Shown: positions 11,683 through 22,652 of the stretch, one piece after another | Layout of the letters: each line of letters begins with the position of its first letter | Numbering within the stretch: the stretch's first letter is position 1 | Assembly: GCA_964030785.1 (NCBI GenBank) | Contig: OZ034968.1 | Span: forward strand, 31,767,186-31,831,185 | Origin: Siderastrea siderea | Taxonomy: Eukaryota; Cnidaria; Anthozoa; Scleractinia; Rhizangiidae | Direction: 5' to 3' | DNA length: 64,000 nt | Notes under the pieces: model-generated | What the model was told of the DNA's origin: nothing | The model's input: the letters and a program-made list of their open reading frames with translations, nothing else | Databases searched by the model: none | Position numbers and translations under genes: made by a program

Positions 11683-12060
11683 ATGCCGGGCATGTAGGGC
11701 CAGATTTCATGCCGGGCATGAAACTCGACTTTACATGCCCGGCATGAAAACTGGCTCTACATGCCCGGCATGAAATTTCGACCTGTACAGTACCGAGCGT
11801 CCGAAAGAAGACTGGGTTCAAGACGACAGAAAGGTCATGCCCGACATGAAAGCGATTTTCATGCCGGGCATGTAGAGCCAGATTTCATGCCCGGCACGGA
11901 ACTAGACTTTACTTGCCCGGTATGAGAACTGGCTCTACATGCCCGGCTTGAAAATCGGATTCTTACATGCCTGGCGAGAAAAATCGACCTTGTACGGCCG
12001 CCTTGAAAATCGACTCTCCGTGCTCGGCATGAAAACCAACTTGATCCAGGTATGCCCGAT
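11683..12060. repeat. Array of CATGCCCGGCATG palindromes, left side
   Basis: About a dozen 12- to 13-bp palindromes CATGCCSGGCATG, some decayed, lie roughly 25-35 bp apart. Spacers come in recurring types (AAACTCGACTTTA, AAAACTGGCTCTA). A longer block with CAGTACCGAGCGTCC and GACTGGGTT occurs here and at 9408-9430, showing the array continued across the later insertion. The same palindromes occur at 28893-29036. Likely protein-binding sites of the surrounding element, by inference. The open frames crossing it are repeat artefacts. Confidence 0.8.
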
Positions 12061-12747
12061 ATAAACTTTTCTTGACACCTCCGAAGTAAATTTTGAGCCG
12101 ACATGCTCAGTAGGTATAACGCCAGTGTTCTCTCTAGGTTGAAACGGTATGTCCCTTCTATACAGAAGTACCTTAATCGAAAATAAAATCCCAAAATAAA
12201 TACTGGTATGAAACAAAAAGTCAAACGTAAGCTTATACGTGAAATGCTTTATTGACTTCTTGCAATCCATGAAATTCTCAAACAACATACCACACACTTC
12301 ATAATGCTAATTATAAGAGTAAGGATACCACTAAGATTATCAACTGTCATTAATTATCGTATGAGATATATTGCAGGGCATGAACATGGAGTGAATGTAG
12401 CCCTTTCCTATTACCTTAAAACTGATACCAAAACAAGTTACTAGTTTTCTGACAACAATCTCAAGCACGGAACAATCAAAACAATTGATTTTTTTTACTG
12501 TAGACACAATAGTGCCCTAATTTAACATCTGATCTTTAATAAATATCACCAAATTATCTTTCAGAAAGGGCAGCAAATCACCAACTTGTAAATCATACAG
12601 ATCCATGACCTGCAACAAGCAGCTGTTTGCAGGTCTCATACATTGCAGATCAGCCATAATACTAACGGCTACTATTACTGATACTAATATTAATAATTTT
12701 AAAACAATATTATAATTATAATAAGAACCTTCCCAGACTCTTTTGCA

Positions 12748-12791
<44 letters not shown>

Positions 12792-13451
12792 TCATAGCTA
12801 TTTTACCCATGGAGCTCGCGTCACCTACGTGTTTTCCAGTGAGGCCATGCAAACCAATAGTTTCAAATATGCAACAAAATTGATTTTAAAATAATTTTAA
12901 AAGGTTCAAAACTTACAAGTTTAAGCAATGGAAGATCTGGACACTGGTGAAAGAAGGGGGAATTGCTCCGATTAATAAATACCCAATTAGCATCAACCTT
13001 TCCCCTGACACCCTGAAGGTACTATTAGTATGTTGAGAGATAACAAGAAGGGCTATGAGGGGAAACATTACTCAATGGGTCAATTCGTATGCCAGATGGA
13101 GTATGGGACCACATGTTGTTTTACAACCGCCACATTTTGTTCTTTCCTCCCCAACTTACACTAACGTGAATTCAATTTATCGTTATCCCACCATATTCCC
13201 CTGCTGACACAGTTCTATAGGAAATGCATTGGCGAGTTGATGTGCATAAGGCTGGACGGGTTGACGCAAGCCAGTCCGTAAAAAGCTGTCCGGGCCCACA
13301 CACATCTGTTCATTTAGCATGCGCATACACTTTCATGGAGTATTTTTCCAAATATTTTTCCACAAATTTTGAGCATGAAAATATTATACAAGAATTTAAA
13401 ATATTAAGCATGATAATGGTGGTACGACAAAATACATGTATTTATTGACAG
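12061..13451. other. Gene-free stretch with an AAT microsatellite
   Basis: AT-rich DNA without recognisable coding potential. It includes about 13 AAT repeats at 12749-12789. Confidence 0.5.
12749..12789. repeat. AAT trinucleotide microsatellite
   Basis: About 13 uninterrupted AAT units. Read on the minus strand it produces a poly-isoleucine stretch in a spurious open frame. Confidence 0.95.
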
Positions 13452-13547
13452 AGTTAGGTTAACCGGATGGGAAAATAATTGGCTATTGGTCACGGCACAC
13501 AGAGCTTGAGCAAAATATTTTCCCTTCTGGCCTAACCAAACTCAGTC
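13452..13547. mobile_element. Short inverted-repeat element (about 95 bp)
   Basis: Left end GAGTTAGGTTAACCGGATGG and right end CTTCTGGCCTAACCAAACTC are imperfect inverse copies, both joined inward to GGGAAAATA. The target duplication is unclear. Confidence 0.5.
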
Positions 13548-13580
13548 AGTAAGTACTGTCTGACACATTCTTTATTTTAT

Positions 13581-14166
13581 TTATTTTCCTTTTCTTTTTC
13601 TGTTTTCCCAGGCACAAAGACATTCATCATTCACGTCTTCTCTCTCCACCCAGGAGTGCTTCCACTCCACCAGAAATTCTTTATGATGCTGAAACGAGAA
13701 TTTGTACATGAGGATAACAAACACTATGTTTACGCTTAAAACATGGTCACACAAACACGTTCCAAAGACAGCAAATAAATACTTGTTATTTAATGTGAGT
13801 GGACAAGATTGGACTTAACATCGACAACAGCAACTGCTGGATATATAGCAATTTACCCAGCACTTAATTAAAGTAATATTCAGTCTCTGAGTAACTGGAT
13901 CCAGATAGACAAAAATTGGGTCCCTTTTATTTCAATTGGTATTTTATCACACAAGGAAAATTTTCATTGCAAGTTATATCTCTCATTATGCCTCCGTGAC
14001 CTAGCCTGTCACCTTAATCTTTAGTAATAATTCCTCTACTTACAGTTCGATCATTTATTCTCTCCTTAATGATCTTTTTCACTGGCCATTGTCCTTTGTC
14101 CATTGATAAGTTTTCAGCTGTTTTTTGATCTTTTTTGCTGGGATCAAGATACTGGCCTGAATAAAC
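13581..14166 (-). CDS. Chromodomain-encoding last two exons of the HTHED gene
   Basis: Exon 14166-14044 (acceptor TATTCAG, donor GTAAGT) encodes VYSGQYLDPSKKDQ and, further on, QWPVKKIIKERINDRT. Exon 13688-13581 continues HHKEFLVEWKHSWVEREDV and ends in a basic tail, RKRKGK. The joined V-x-KI...E...EFLVEWK...W pattern is the chromodomain core: aromatic cage positions W (of QWPV) and W (of VEWK) are present, and a third aromatic is W (of HSW). Chromodomains bind methylated histone tails. In integrases they steer insertion into heterochromatin, which is a possible role here by analogy. AATAAA signals overlap the stop codon. Confidence 0.65.
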
Positions 14167-17100
14167 CTGAATATAAATTTAAGTGAAACTTTAAAATATT
14201 AGAATTGCAGTATTAAGAAATAGAGAGAAACCAATTGCCGGGGGTTCGCGTTCACTCTACACTTCTTTTTGTGCTCTTGTCGCTTCCTTGAGTGTTATAA
14301 TGGAACAAAGTATCATTTAGGCTTTTTTATTTGTCAGTATTACAAACCATTAATAATTTTGAGTCTAATTAAAAGGAAATGATAAACAATATTTATTTAT
14401 TAATCTCACTCAAGAAAACAAAATTAATTTATGCAAGTCAGGCTATAGCAAAATTGTATCATGTGTTTGACATATAGACAAAAGTAACACACTGTTCACA
14501 AGAATAAGGGTGAAATAATGTCTTTCAATGCTCATTTCTACTCACCAAAGGCATGTCATCTTCAAAATGTTGAAGGCCTTCAGTTGCTTTAGTAGCACTG
14601 GTCTTGTCCTCCAAATTCTGCTTTGCTCTCTTTTTCTTGAGTTCCTCAAGAGGCCAAGTGGAATTATGTGGCTTGAATGCCTTACCTGATTAAAATAATT
14701 TCATGCATTTAATTATAAACAAGCAATGGTCACAAATTTATCCAGTCTCTATCTTGATGCACTACTAACAAACTTTACCTGCCAAAAAATCAGTCCACCA
14801 CAACTTTCTATCTTCAAGTCTTGAATCCTGCAGTAGAGGGTGATCAAAGAGCCTGCAACAAAGTTTTGTATAAACAGCTTCAGGATATCGCCTACAAAGT
14901 TTTGTATAAACAGCTTCAGGATATCGCCTACTACAGAGGAATATTTTCACAGCTCATGGCTGCAGAAATGCAATTCAAAATTACAGGCTAGGTCACAGAG
15001 GCATAATGAGGGGATATAACTTGCAATGAAAATTTTCTTTGCGTGATAAAATACCAGTTGAAATAAAAGGGATCCAATTTTTGTCTATCTGGACCCAGCT
15101 GCTATTATGAGGAAGAGGTGATCTTTTTCAAATCACACACAAAGCCCATAATCTGCTGTCTTCACAAACCCTTAACACGCACAGGTTGTAGATCTTGATC
15201 AACAACCAAAACAGTAATGGCATTATTACAGTTAGACATGTGGAAGAAAAATGGTTATGAATCCTGACTTTAACAACAATGCAATACAGCTGTACGTTAT
15301 TTACGTAAGCCAGATGTTGATAGTTTATTTGGCTCTTTCCCCATTAATTGTACTTTAATTATCATTAGGAAGCTAAAAATGTTCAACTAAGACAGAAAAT
15401 AATAGCATTTGTAGATATACTTAAGAAAATTGTCCACTGAAAGCTAAACATCATAATTTCTTATGTAGAAACTAAAGCTAGAAACTATTTTGTTCACTGC
15501 CTAGAGTATCTCTACCTTGTGCTTCATTGTCAGTGCATGTGTTTAGCAAATCTCCCATCGGGCACTTACAACTTAATCAAATTACTGTGATCAGTATTAT
15601 AATACTGCAGGTAGAAGAACCACTTTGAACATACTTTGGAATGCTTGACTTCACTTTGTGAAGTTCCTCCTCTGTGCACTGAAAGGAAGGTTGTACCAAC
15701 TTTGGAATGCCATGTGGTTTTTCCTGTGGATTTTAATCATAAAAACTGAATGCTGTCTTACCATCATGACATTTGCTCTTTTCTGCCCAATATTTGAATG
15801 TAGTTGCATTTCGTTGTTGTATAATAGTAAAGTAAGACTTAGGAATAGAGAGATAATATCAAATAATTTCATTTGATACAAAACTGTATTATATTGTATG
15901 ATAATGTTTTAGAAAAATATTTCCATAGTTCTATTAAATGACTCACTTAGTTGTTCTTCAGTGATAAACCGAGGGATTTTTTGCAAATTCAAACAGAGTC
16001 TTGGGGGTCTTAACTTCTAATTTAAAAATATGTAACTACAAAAACAATGCAAAATTATCATTTTTCAGATGAAAGTTGTGTATGCATGTATGTAAGATGG
16101 GTAAAATGCAAAATTAATTAAAACACAAACAGCGTTTATTTTAAATTTCTGGCCATTGAACTTTCATCTATTTTGTGGCTCCTAAAGGAGCCATTTTTGT
16201 GAGACTTGTGGATGGAATTAAGCACCATCTGTCTTGTGTTCACTCTTCATCTGGAACTCATTGCCTTCTTCGTCATCCTTAAATTCTATATGAAACTTTT
16301 GAAGACCACATAGCCCTCCATCACAGATGTATTGTCAGACACACTGCAAGACTTCTTCACTATATTTTCGAGATATCAAGTGCTTGTTTCACCCACCACA
16401 CGAATATAGGTTCCTTGTTGGTGTTTACTTTTCATCCCAGGTATACATGTACTTGAAAGGTACATTCACTATATGTCCAGGTTAGGTAAATTTGCAGCAA
16501 GTTGACTTGTAGAGGCCCTTGTCTAGAGAGGCTGCAGTAGGAGACTATGACCACCAGGGATAATGTCTATGTTAATGTTACACAAATGAACTAATAAATA
16601 CTTTGTTATAGCTAGTGATTACAGTGTCATTGTTACATACCCGAAAGACCAAAATACCATATTTGTCCTCATCTAAGAGGTATGTGGTTGGATCCTCAGA
16701 ATTTGGAAGCCACTGGTCTTTTGAGTACCTTTTGTAATGCAACACCTCATTTCCTTTAAAACAATTAAAAGTACATTTTGAAGGCATTAGTTAAATTTGC
16801 AATCAACCACAATTTGAGATGAAAATTGTATTATGGTGATAAAATTTCATTCAGCATTTACACAGTTAGAAGTGATGGTCTTTGTTATGTAAGGTAGAAG
16901 TTAGAGTCACTCATGAGCCAACGTGGCCCATACAAGCTAGAGCTTAACCAGATTTCTGCAGCATGAAGCAACTGAGAGTGTTGATACTCCTCCATGGATG
17001 GGGTACTAGCTCATCGCAGGGTTACTCCCCAGCAGCATGTCACCAGTACCCATTTATACACCTGGGTGGAGAGAGACAATGGGGGCTAAAGTTCATTGTC

Positions 17101-20100
17101 TAAGGGTCTGGCTAAACTAGAAAACATTGTTGCAGAAACATTGTTTCCAGACATGTTTCCTTGGGTGTCTAAAATGAGAAACAAACGCGAAGCAAAAATG
17201 TTTTTGACTTGATTCAGAAACATTTGCTTGCTTCCAAAACGCAAAATATGCTTCTGCACACAATTCTCGTACAGTTTAACTGGGAAACATTCCATCTACA
17301 GCAATGTTCCGCAAGAATGTTTTTTCAGTTTAACCAGGCCCTAAGGAAACAACACAATTACAGGGACTGGGCAGCAAACCACTAACCTTCAGATCTGAAG
17401 TCCTTTGTGCTAAACACTACATCATTGCACTCCCACAGGAAGACATTAATAATTAATGGTAACAATTAATTAAATAATTAATGGTAACAATACATCTGAT
17501 TTTTAAAAATCAATGTTAATAATTTAAGGACAATAATATGTAGAAGAGCAAGAACATTACGATTTTTGATCATGTAGCTTAAGGACGGTGCCTCCTAATA
17601 GAGATGTACTTTTGCAAAGTTTATGACTATGGGGAAAAAGTAGATCTTACCAAGGGCTATTGGAATCGAAAAAGAAAAATGTGGGGAGCCATGCATTTTT
17701 CAGAGATAGTTAAGGGATCATTATATAATTCTAAAAAATGTGTCAAAAAACAAAGAATGTATGGCAATTTCTTTCCAAATTTAAGCTCAAATATTTCAAA
17801 CAAATGCGTGCTTACTCCTAACTTTGTCTTAGGGGGCACATTCCTAAAGAAACCTGAATATCCCAAGATGAGCAGAATGTACCCATGTGCAGTAACAAAA
17901 GGAGGCACCATCCTTGTTAGTAACAAGAACAATGTGTAACAAATTACGTGTACCTTCTACGCTTTTGTGCAACCAGAAGTGATGTACATTTCCAAAGTCA
18001 TGTACCGTTCTGATAAATGGAGTAATAAAGCTGTTTATGTCCCACACACATGGCACTGTTCCAACCTGAGTCACATACGGCACATTCTTCATCTTTGGAC
18101 AATATTTGGATCTGGATAAGCATTGATTTCTTGTGATTTGTATCCATTATAGTGTCGAGTATGCTAAAATAATTGTCAATGAGCAGTAGTGAGTGCTCTA
18201 AGGTTGCATATGTCAGCAATAACGGAAATGGTAACAATACATCTGATTTTTAAAAATCAATGTTGCGTGTGCCTGTCCCCAACTGCGCGTTAAAGAGAAA
18301 ACTCCCTAAAACTTGGAGGAAAGGAGGTAGAGTTCCAATTTTTTTAGCAAATCGGACATAAATCAGTCTTCTTAATAATGGTAAGGCAGTTACTGTTTTT
18401 ACAAAGACTAGAAAAGCTACACGTAGTTATGATGTCATAGCTTTTATAATCATGTTCATTTCAAGAACTCGATACGTCACATTTAATCTTGAATTTTCTG
18501 AGTAGCCTGTTGGATAATAATGACAAGAAATAAAAAAGATATACAATATAATTATGGTCTTACCATTTGGTGTTACCATGTCAGCTTTCCTAAACTGTTC
18601 ATTTGCATTTTCAAACATTCTGTAAACAATTTGTAACAATGTTAAGAATCAATAATTATTAAACCTCCTAATTCTATCTTATCAAGGGCTGTAGTTTCGA
18701 CTCAGACTTAATACCCCATACCTGGGTATGTTAGTGACTGGGAGATGAGGGTCTCTTTTTAAGTGTGAATTTGGCAATCTGGAACTTGTATTGATTGAGA
18801 AATTTCTGGCAGGGATGTCATTAAGGACAATGCCCTGACTGAGAACATTATTTTTGCCTGCCTGCTCTTAGGTAAAGGTAAAGTTGCTCATGAGCCAATG
18901 AGGCTCACAGGAACCAGATCTTAGGTTTTTCCTTTTTATTGTTTTTGTCTGCCTTGGAAAACCAGTTGCCTTCCTACTGAACACCTCAATGAAACTGCTG
19001 CTCTGGTAGGCTTATATTGGATGTATAAAGATTTTATAAGGACTCTTAAAGGGTTGATAAAATAGTGGGTTTATGTCGAACAATATTGTCAGTATAAGGT
19101 TCATTTACAAAGTCATCAATCTTTTAACACTGTTTTCATTTTGCTTTCTTCTTAACTTTTTCATGGGCTTGTCAGTTTTAAATGCTGAAATATATGCTTG
19201 ATAACAAAAGTAGATGAGTATAACTACATGACAAAATTATACTTACCTGTCAACATCCTCATGAGTGTGGTGCACCAATAAAGTGTTACCATATACCTGC
19301 AAAAGCGATAGTCTCTTCAATTTTAAGGAAGAAAGATTACTTATACAATACAAAAATTAGGGGGTTAAAGGGTAGGAGATAAGTGCACGTTTTAATCTGG
19401 GGGGGTACTCCCTATAATGGCCTATATGGGGAGGCTCCGCCCGAAAGAGGTACCTTTTTCAGGCTTCAGGTAGATGAAAGGGTAGGGATTTCACGAGCAG
19501 GCCCTAGTTGTTCAATCCTTCAAAATAAAAGTAAGAAAATTCATTTCACATTAAGTACATGCAAACAAGACATACATCCAGTACTTGCAGCAGTTTCAAC
19601 GTAATCCACAGACCAACTTCATCAGCCATGTGATAATGCATCAAACTTAGAATAACATGTTTGTTTGTACCAAGTGTCTGTGTCCTTGACTTTAAAGCCT
19701 GTGCCATAATCATATTTTTGAAATTACGCATGGACTGATATGATAATAGTAGATGTGACAACAAGACGACTTAACCTAGGTAAATATGTAAGGTTTCCAT
19801 TGGGAAAATGGCATTTTCAAACGCAACCAATTTTAGCTTGGGAGAATATTCTTCCCAGGTAAATTTTTGAGATTAAGTGACCGAGAATAATAGAAATGCA
19901 CATTCTTTTGTGGTAAGTAAAAATGTGAAAGGAAGGCCAGAGACAGTCGCTGCACTGAAAAACATCCAACTGCAAATAATTTGCTATAGTACCTGTTAAA
20001 TACATAAAAATAATAGAACAAATGAAGGGCCCGGTGGAAAAAGGGCATAAGTGGCAATTTTGGTCCAAAAACAAAAATTGTTCAAAAATTGCCGAATTTT

Positions 20101-22060
20101 TGCATAGACTTCTTTTGACCTGGAGAATGTCATCCCGGCAAACATTTAATATTCAAGATACCTTGGCGATGGCAAATGAATCCAAACAAGCTACAAGGTA
20201 CTCTTGGTACTCCTTCCAAATCCTTTGATGGATTTAGTGCAAATCTCGGTAATTTTGTTTTCTCCTTATGCATCCCATCATATATTATGACGATTATGTC
20301 ATCAGGCTGATGAACACTCCTAATCTGCCTTTTATAGTAATCATTTTTCTCTGCCCTAAAAATTTACGGCAGCATAAAAAAGATAAGTTATGAAACTCAA
20401 CGTGTGATTACTTGTTAAACTCTGTGAGCACTTAGTCAGTAGAGCTGTATGTAAAGGTCATGATGTAAGGCAATCCCAATACATTTTGATACAAACTTAC
20501 ATATAGCTAATTCATGTCAAATGTTGATATACATGATTGCACAGACCTCGGCTTGCAAACATATGGCCAAATGTGTACGTGTAAGTTGATTAAGGAGAAT
20601 TATAACTGTAGGTATAGTGACTCATCCACTGATGTGGGTAAAGGTATTCATTGTTTGAACAACTGAGGCCAGAAAACTAACACTAATTATACAATGTAGT
20701 CTCTTAAATGAGCAAAATTAAAGAAAATTCAACCAACAACCCTGCATGTTATACAACAATTATACAATATTTTATTGCTAATTACTTAACATAGGAAATC
20801 ACATTTGACTCACATGTACAGTTCTTTGTGTTGCTTTCTCTCGTGTTCCAGAGCTTCTAAAGCCCTGGCACTTTTTCCTGCTTCAAAAGTTCTTTTTCTT
20901 AGACCCTGACACAGGGGGCATCGAGCAAAAATGTGGTTCTGCAACATTGGTACATAGAACAACCGAACAGTTTAATTTGGTGTTAAGAATTTCTTTTTTA
21001 ACGTCTGGTGAAAAGTGGAACATTATCAGGGGAAAAAATGTCTTTATAGAAAAACATTCCACCACATAACAAATAAGAGAAGATCAATGTAAAAAAACAC
21101 ACATCACTTCACTTTTTTATTCCAACACTTATACAATGTGGAACGCGAGACTGTGATATCAGGTTCCAGTTCACCAAACACTGACTTTTTCGAAGCCACA
21201 TGTAGATGGAAAATATCAGCATGAGGCATGGGCTCACTATGTGTCTCGACATAGTTCTCGAGCCATCCTGGAATGCCCTCTCTGTCTTGCAGTGATGGTG
21301 GAACTTATTTCCGTGAAAAATGACTTTGGCTCCAACCTAATTGTGAGTTCAAAACAAGCAAGAAATAAAGGTGCAGATGGTCAAGGGGAAAGGAGAGACA
21401 GTAGGATTGAGCGGGCAGATTTTTGATATTTGGGCACATTTTTATTTTTCTCTGAACTTTCTCAAATGGTGTTGGGTAAACCACAGGCTTACCATCCTCC
21501 TTTTGTGTGGTGGGCAGTGGGCATTTATAATGGCTATATTTTTTGCCATTTCTGACATAGATAAATCATTAGCTGACTGTAGCAAAAGTATAAAAAAAAC
21601 TATGTTGTAGAAGGCTTTTGTGCAAACACCCTTAAACACAAATGAAAACACTATGGCAGAAGTTGCATGAGTTTTGACTTCATATTTTTCTTCAGTTTTA
21701 AAAGTAATTAATTTTGACTTTAGTTTTGTTAGTTTGGTAAACTGATACTGCCATTATAAATGCATAGCACACCACAAAAACAGCCGTATACAAGATTTTA
21801 AAGGCAAATGACAATGTGTAATAAAGATACTTACACAATAAAAGTTTTTAATTCTTTCATATCTCCAGTCGCTTAAACCGTAGATCACACACAAGCAGTC
21901 TTCACATACACATCTCCCCAGAAGTTTGAAATGCACTTCTTCTAGCTCCTTTTCATTTGTGGCACTGCTATTCCCAAACTGATGGAGTAAATTTAGGATA
22001 TATTGGTTCTGCTTTATGATCTCCTTTGGAAAGTCTGCTAGACACTCTTCTCTGTCCAAC
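13581..22060 (-). CDS. Multi-exon gene: transposase-like (HTHED) protein with C-terminal chromodomain
   Basis: Exons 5' to 3' on the minus strand: 22060-21835, about 21292-21113, 20938-20814, 20319-20162, 19698-19585, 19296-19247, 18619-18564, 18055-17954, 16753-16641, 16016-15947, 15671-15635, 14927-14779, 14685-14546, 14166-14044, 13688-13581 (TAA at 13583-13581). Junctions keep phase, except around 21835 (border uncertain) and between 20162 and 19698, where at least one exon is missing. In order the protein shows a cysteine-rich patch (GRCVCEDCLCVIYG), WLENYVETHSEPMP, a finger-like FARCPLCQGL, VIIYDGMHKEKTKLP, HHTHEDVDRMF, KDQWLPNSEDP, a basic Lys/Glu-rich part, then a chromodomain-like end (WPVKKIIKERINDRT joined to HHKEFLVEWKHSW). 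The DGM and HTHED motifs recall the RNase H-like transposase-type domain catalogued as DUF7869; that assignment is from memory. About 580 residues recovered; the start exon was not found. It may be an element transposase or a domesticated one. Confidence 0.7.
13895..14009 (+). repeat. Intronic inverted repeat, arm 1 (partner 14983-15098)
   Basis: About 115 bp from CTGGATCCAGATAGAC to GACCTAGCCTGT matches the inverse of 14983-15098 at roughly nine bases in ten. The two arms lie in introns on either side of three exons of the minus-strand gene. Confidence 0.85.
14856..14927 (-). repeat. In-frame 36-bp tandem duplication inside an exon
   Basis: Two head-to-tail copies, period 36 bp (34 bp identical), begin GCGATATCCTGAAG. 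The encoded protein reads RYPEAVYTKLC twice. The 36-bp length preserves frame. No paralogue is available here to show which state is ancestral. Confidence 0.85.
14983..15098 (-). repeat. Intronic inverted repeat, arm 2 (partner 13895-14009)
   Basis: Inverse copy of 13895-14009. Paired arms in pre-mRNA could bring the flanking splice sites of exons 14927-14779, 14685-14546 and 14166-14044 together. Confidence 0.85.
16882..17440 (+). repeat. Dispersed repeat (SINE/LINE-derived) in an intron, interrupted by a MITE
   Basis: Contains CTCATGAGCCAACGTGGCCC, GATGGGGTACTAGCTCATCG, CAGGGTTACTCCCCAGCA and CCCATTTATACACCTGGGTG in order, then, after the MITE at 17104-17341, GGGCAGCAAACCACTAACC. I recognise this order from a widely dispersed marine invertebrate repeat. 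A fragment of the same family starts near 18875 (CTCATGAGCCAATGAGGCTC). Confidence 0.55.
17104..17341. mobile_element. Harbinger-like MITE, TAA target
   Basis: 238 bp. Ends GGGTCTGGCTAAACTAGAAA and, inverted, TTCAGTTTAACCAGGCCC. TAA flanks both sides (17101-17103 and 17342-17344). A TWA trinucleotide target suggests PIF/Harbinger. Nested in the dispersed repeat at 16882. Confidence 0.75.
17480..17517 (+). repeat. 38-bp direct repeat, copy 1 (partner 18227-18264)
   Basis: AATGGTAACAATACATCTG and the following 19 bases are repeated exactly at 18227-18264, 747 bp away. The repeats lie on either side of exon 18055-17954 of the minus-strand gene. Confidence 0.9.
17583..17913. mobile_element. TTAA-type MITE with GGACGGTGCCTCC ends
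   Basis: Left TTAA (17579-17582) then GGACGGTGCCTCC; right end GGAGGCACCATCC followed by TTGT, a decayed TTAA. The 111-codon open frame inside shows no family match and is probably not a gene. Confidence 0.6.
18227..18264 (+). repeat. 38-bp direct repeat, copy 2
   Basis: Identical to 17480-17517. Confidence 0.9.
19395..19510 (+). repeat. Fragment of a coral dispersed repeat (GGGGGGTACTCCC)
   Basis: GGGGGGTACTCCCTATAA, GGGAGGCTCCGCCCGAAAG, GGTACCTTTTTCAGGCTTCA and GGGTAGGGATTTCACGAGC in order match a repeat I recall from coral genomes. It lies in an intron of the minus-strand gene; the superfamily is not known to me. Confidence 0.5.
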
Positions 22061-22652
22061 CTTAAAATTAAACAATGTTTACAAACAAAATCCACCGGAG
22101 TCCAAATTTGTTCTCACGCTTAGGCTTATTCGATTTTTTGCCTGGGGAGGAAGGGGGGGGGGGGGAGATTATTTTGCTGGCCTTCCAGAACCCCTACAAG
22201 AGCTTCGACTGTTATTAATTCATAATCATGACAATTAAACAACATTTTCAAACAACACATATTATGAAAGTCAACCTCTTTCTATCTGCACTTATCTCTT
22301 TTCTTAATTGCAGGCCTCGAAATTAGTTTTTTTCCCAGGAGCAGTTCTGCTCCTAGATCCACAATTTTATGAGTAAATTTGGTCTAACAAGGAGCAGAAA
22401 ATGTATTTATTTTGAAAATGGGCCAAATGTTGAAGGAGCAAATTTGCTCCTAAGTTATTTTTTTTAGGAGCAAATATCCTTGAACCAGTCGCAAATTGCA
22501 CATTTTTTGACCGTAAATTTCGAGCCCTGCTTAATTGTTTATAAAATGTTAATTCACACTTCTCTGATTTACACAAGAGTTGTCAGGACTGTTTATCCAT
22601 CACTGTGACCAAATACAAACTAATTAATTATCATTATTTCTTTCCCTTTAAG
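22061..22652. promoter_or_regulatory. Divergent intergenic region between the two spliced genes
   Basis: The first exon I can see of the minus-strand gene ends at 22060 and the first of the plus-strand gene begins at 22653. If these are close to the true 5' ends, the region would hold a shared promoter. It contains a G-run (22146-22159) and a hAT-like MITE at 22311. Neither start codon was identified, so this is tentative. Confidence 0.3.
22311..22529. mobile_element. hAT-like MITE with 8-bp target duplication
   Basis: 219 bp. Ends CAGGCCTCGAAATT and, inverted, AAATTTCGAGCCCTG. Perfect direct repeats CTTAATTG flank it (22303-22310 and 22530-22537). Eight-base targets and CAGGG-type ends mark the hAT superfamily. 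Internal AGGAGCAAAT motifs are repeated. Confidence 0.85.

Noticed and set aside
11436..12297. Open frames of 67-121 codons with repeated MPGMK and ACRASFHAG-like words
   Set aside because: They are translations of the CATGCCCGGCATG palindrome array.
17604..17939. 111-codon plus-strand frame (MYFCKVYDYGEKVDL) as an exon
   Set aside because: It coincides with a TTAA-type MITE, lacks splice context, and the minus-strand gene crosses the region.
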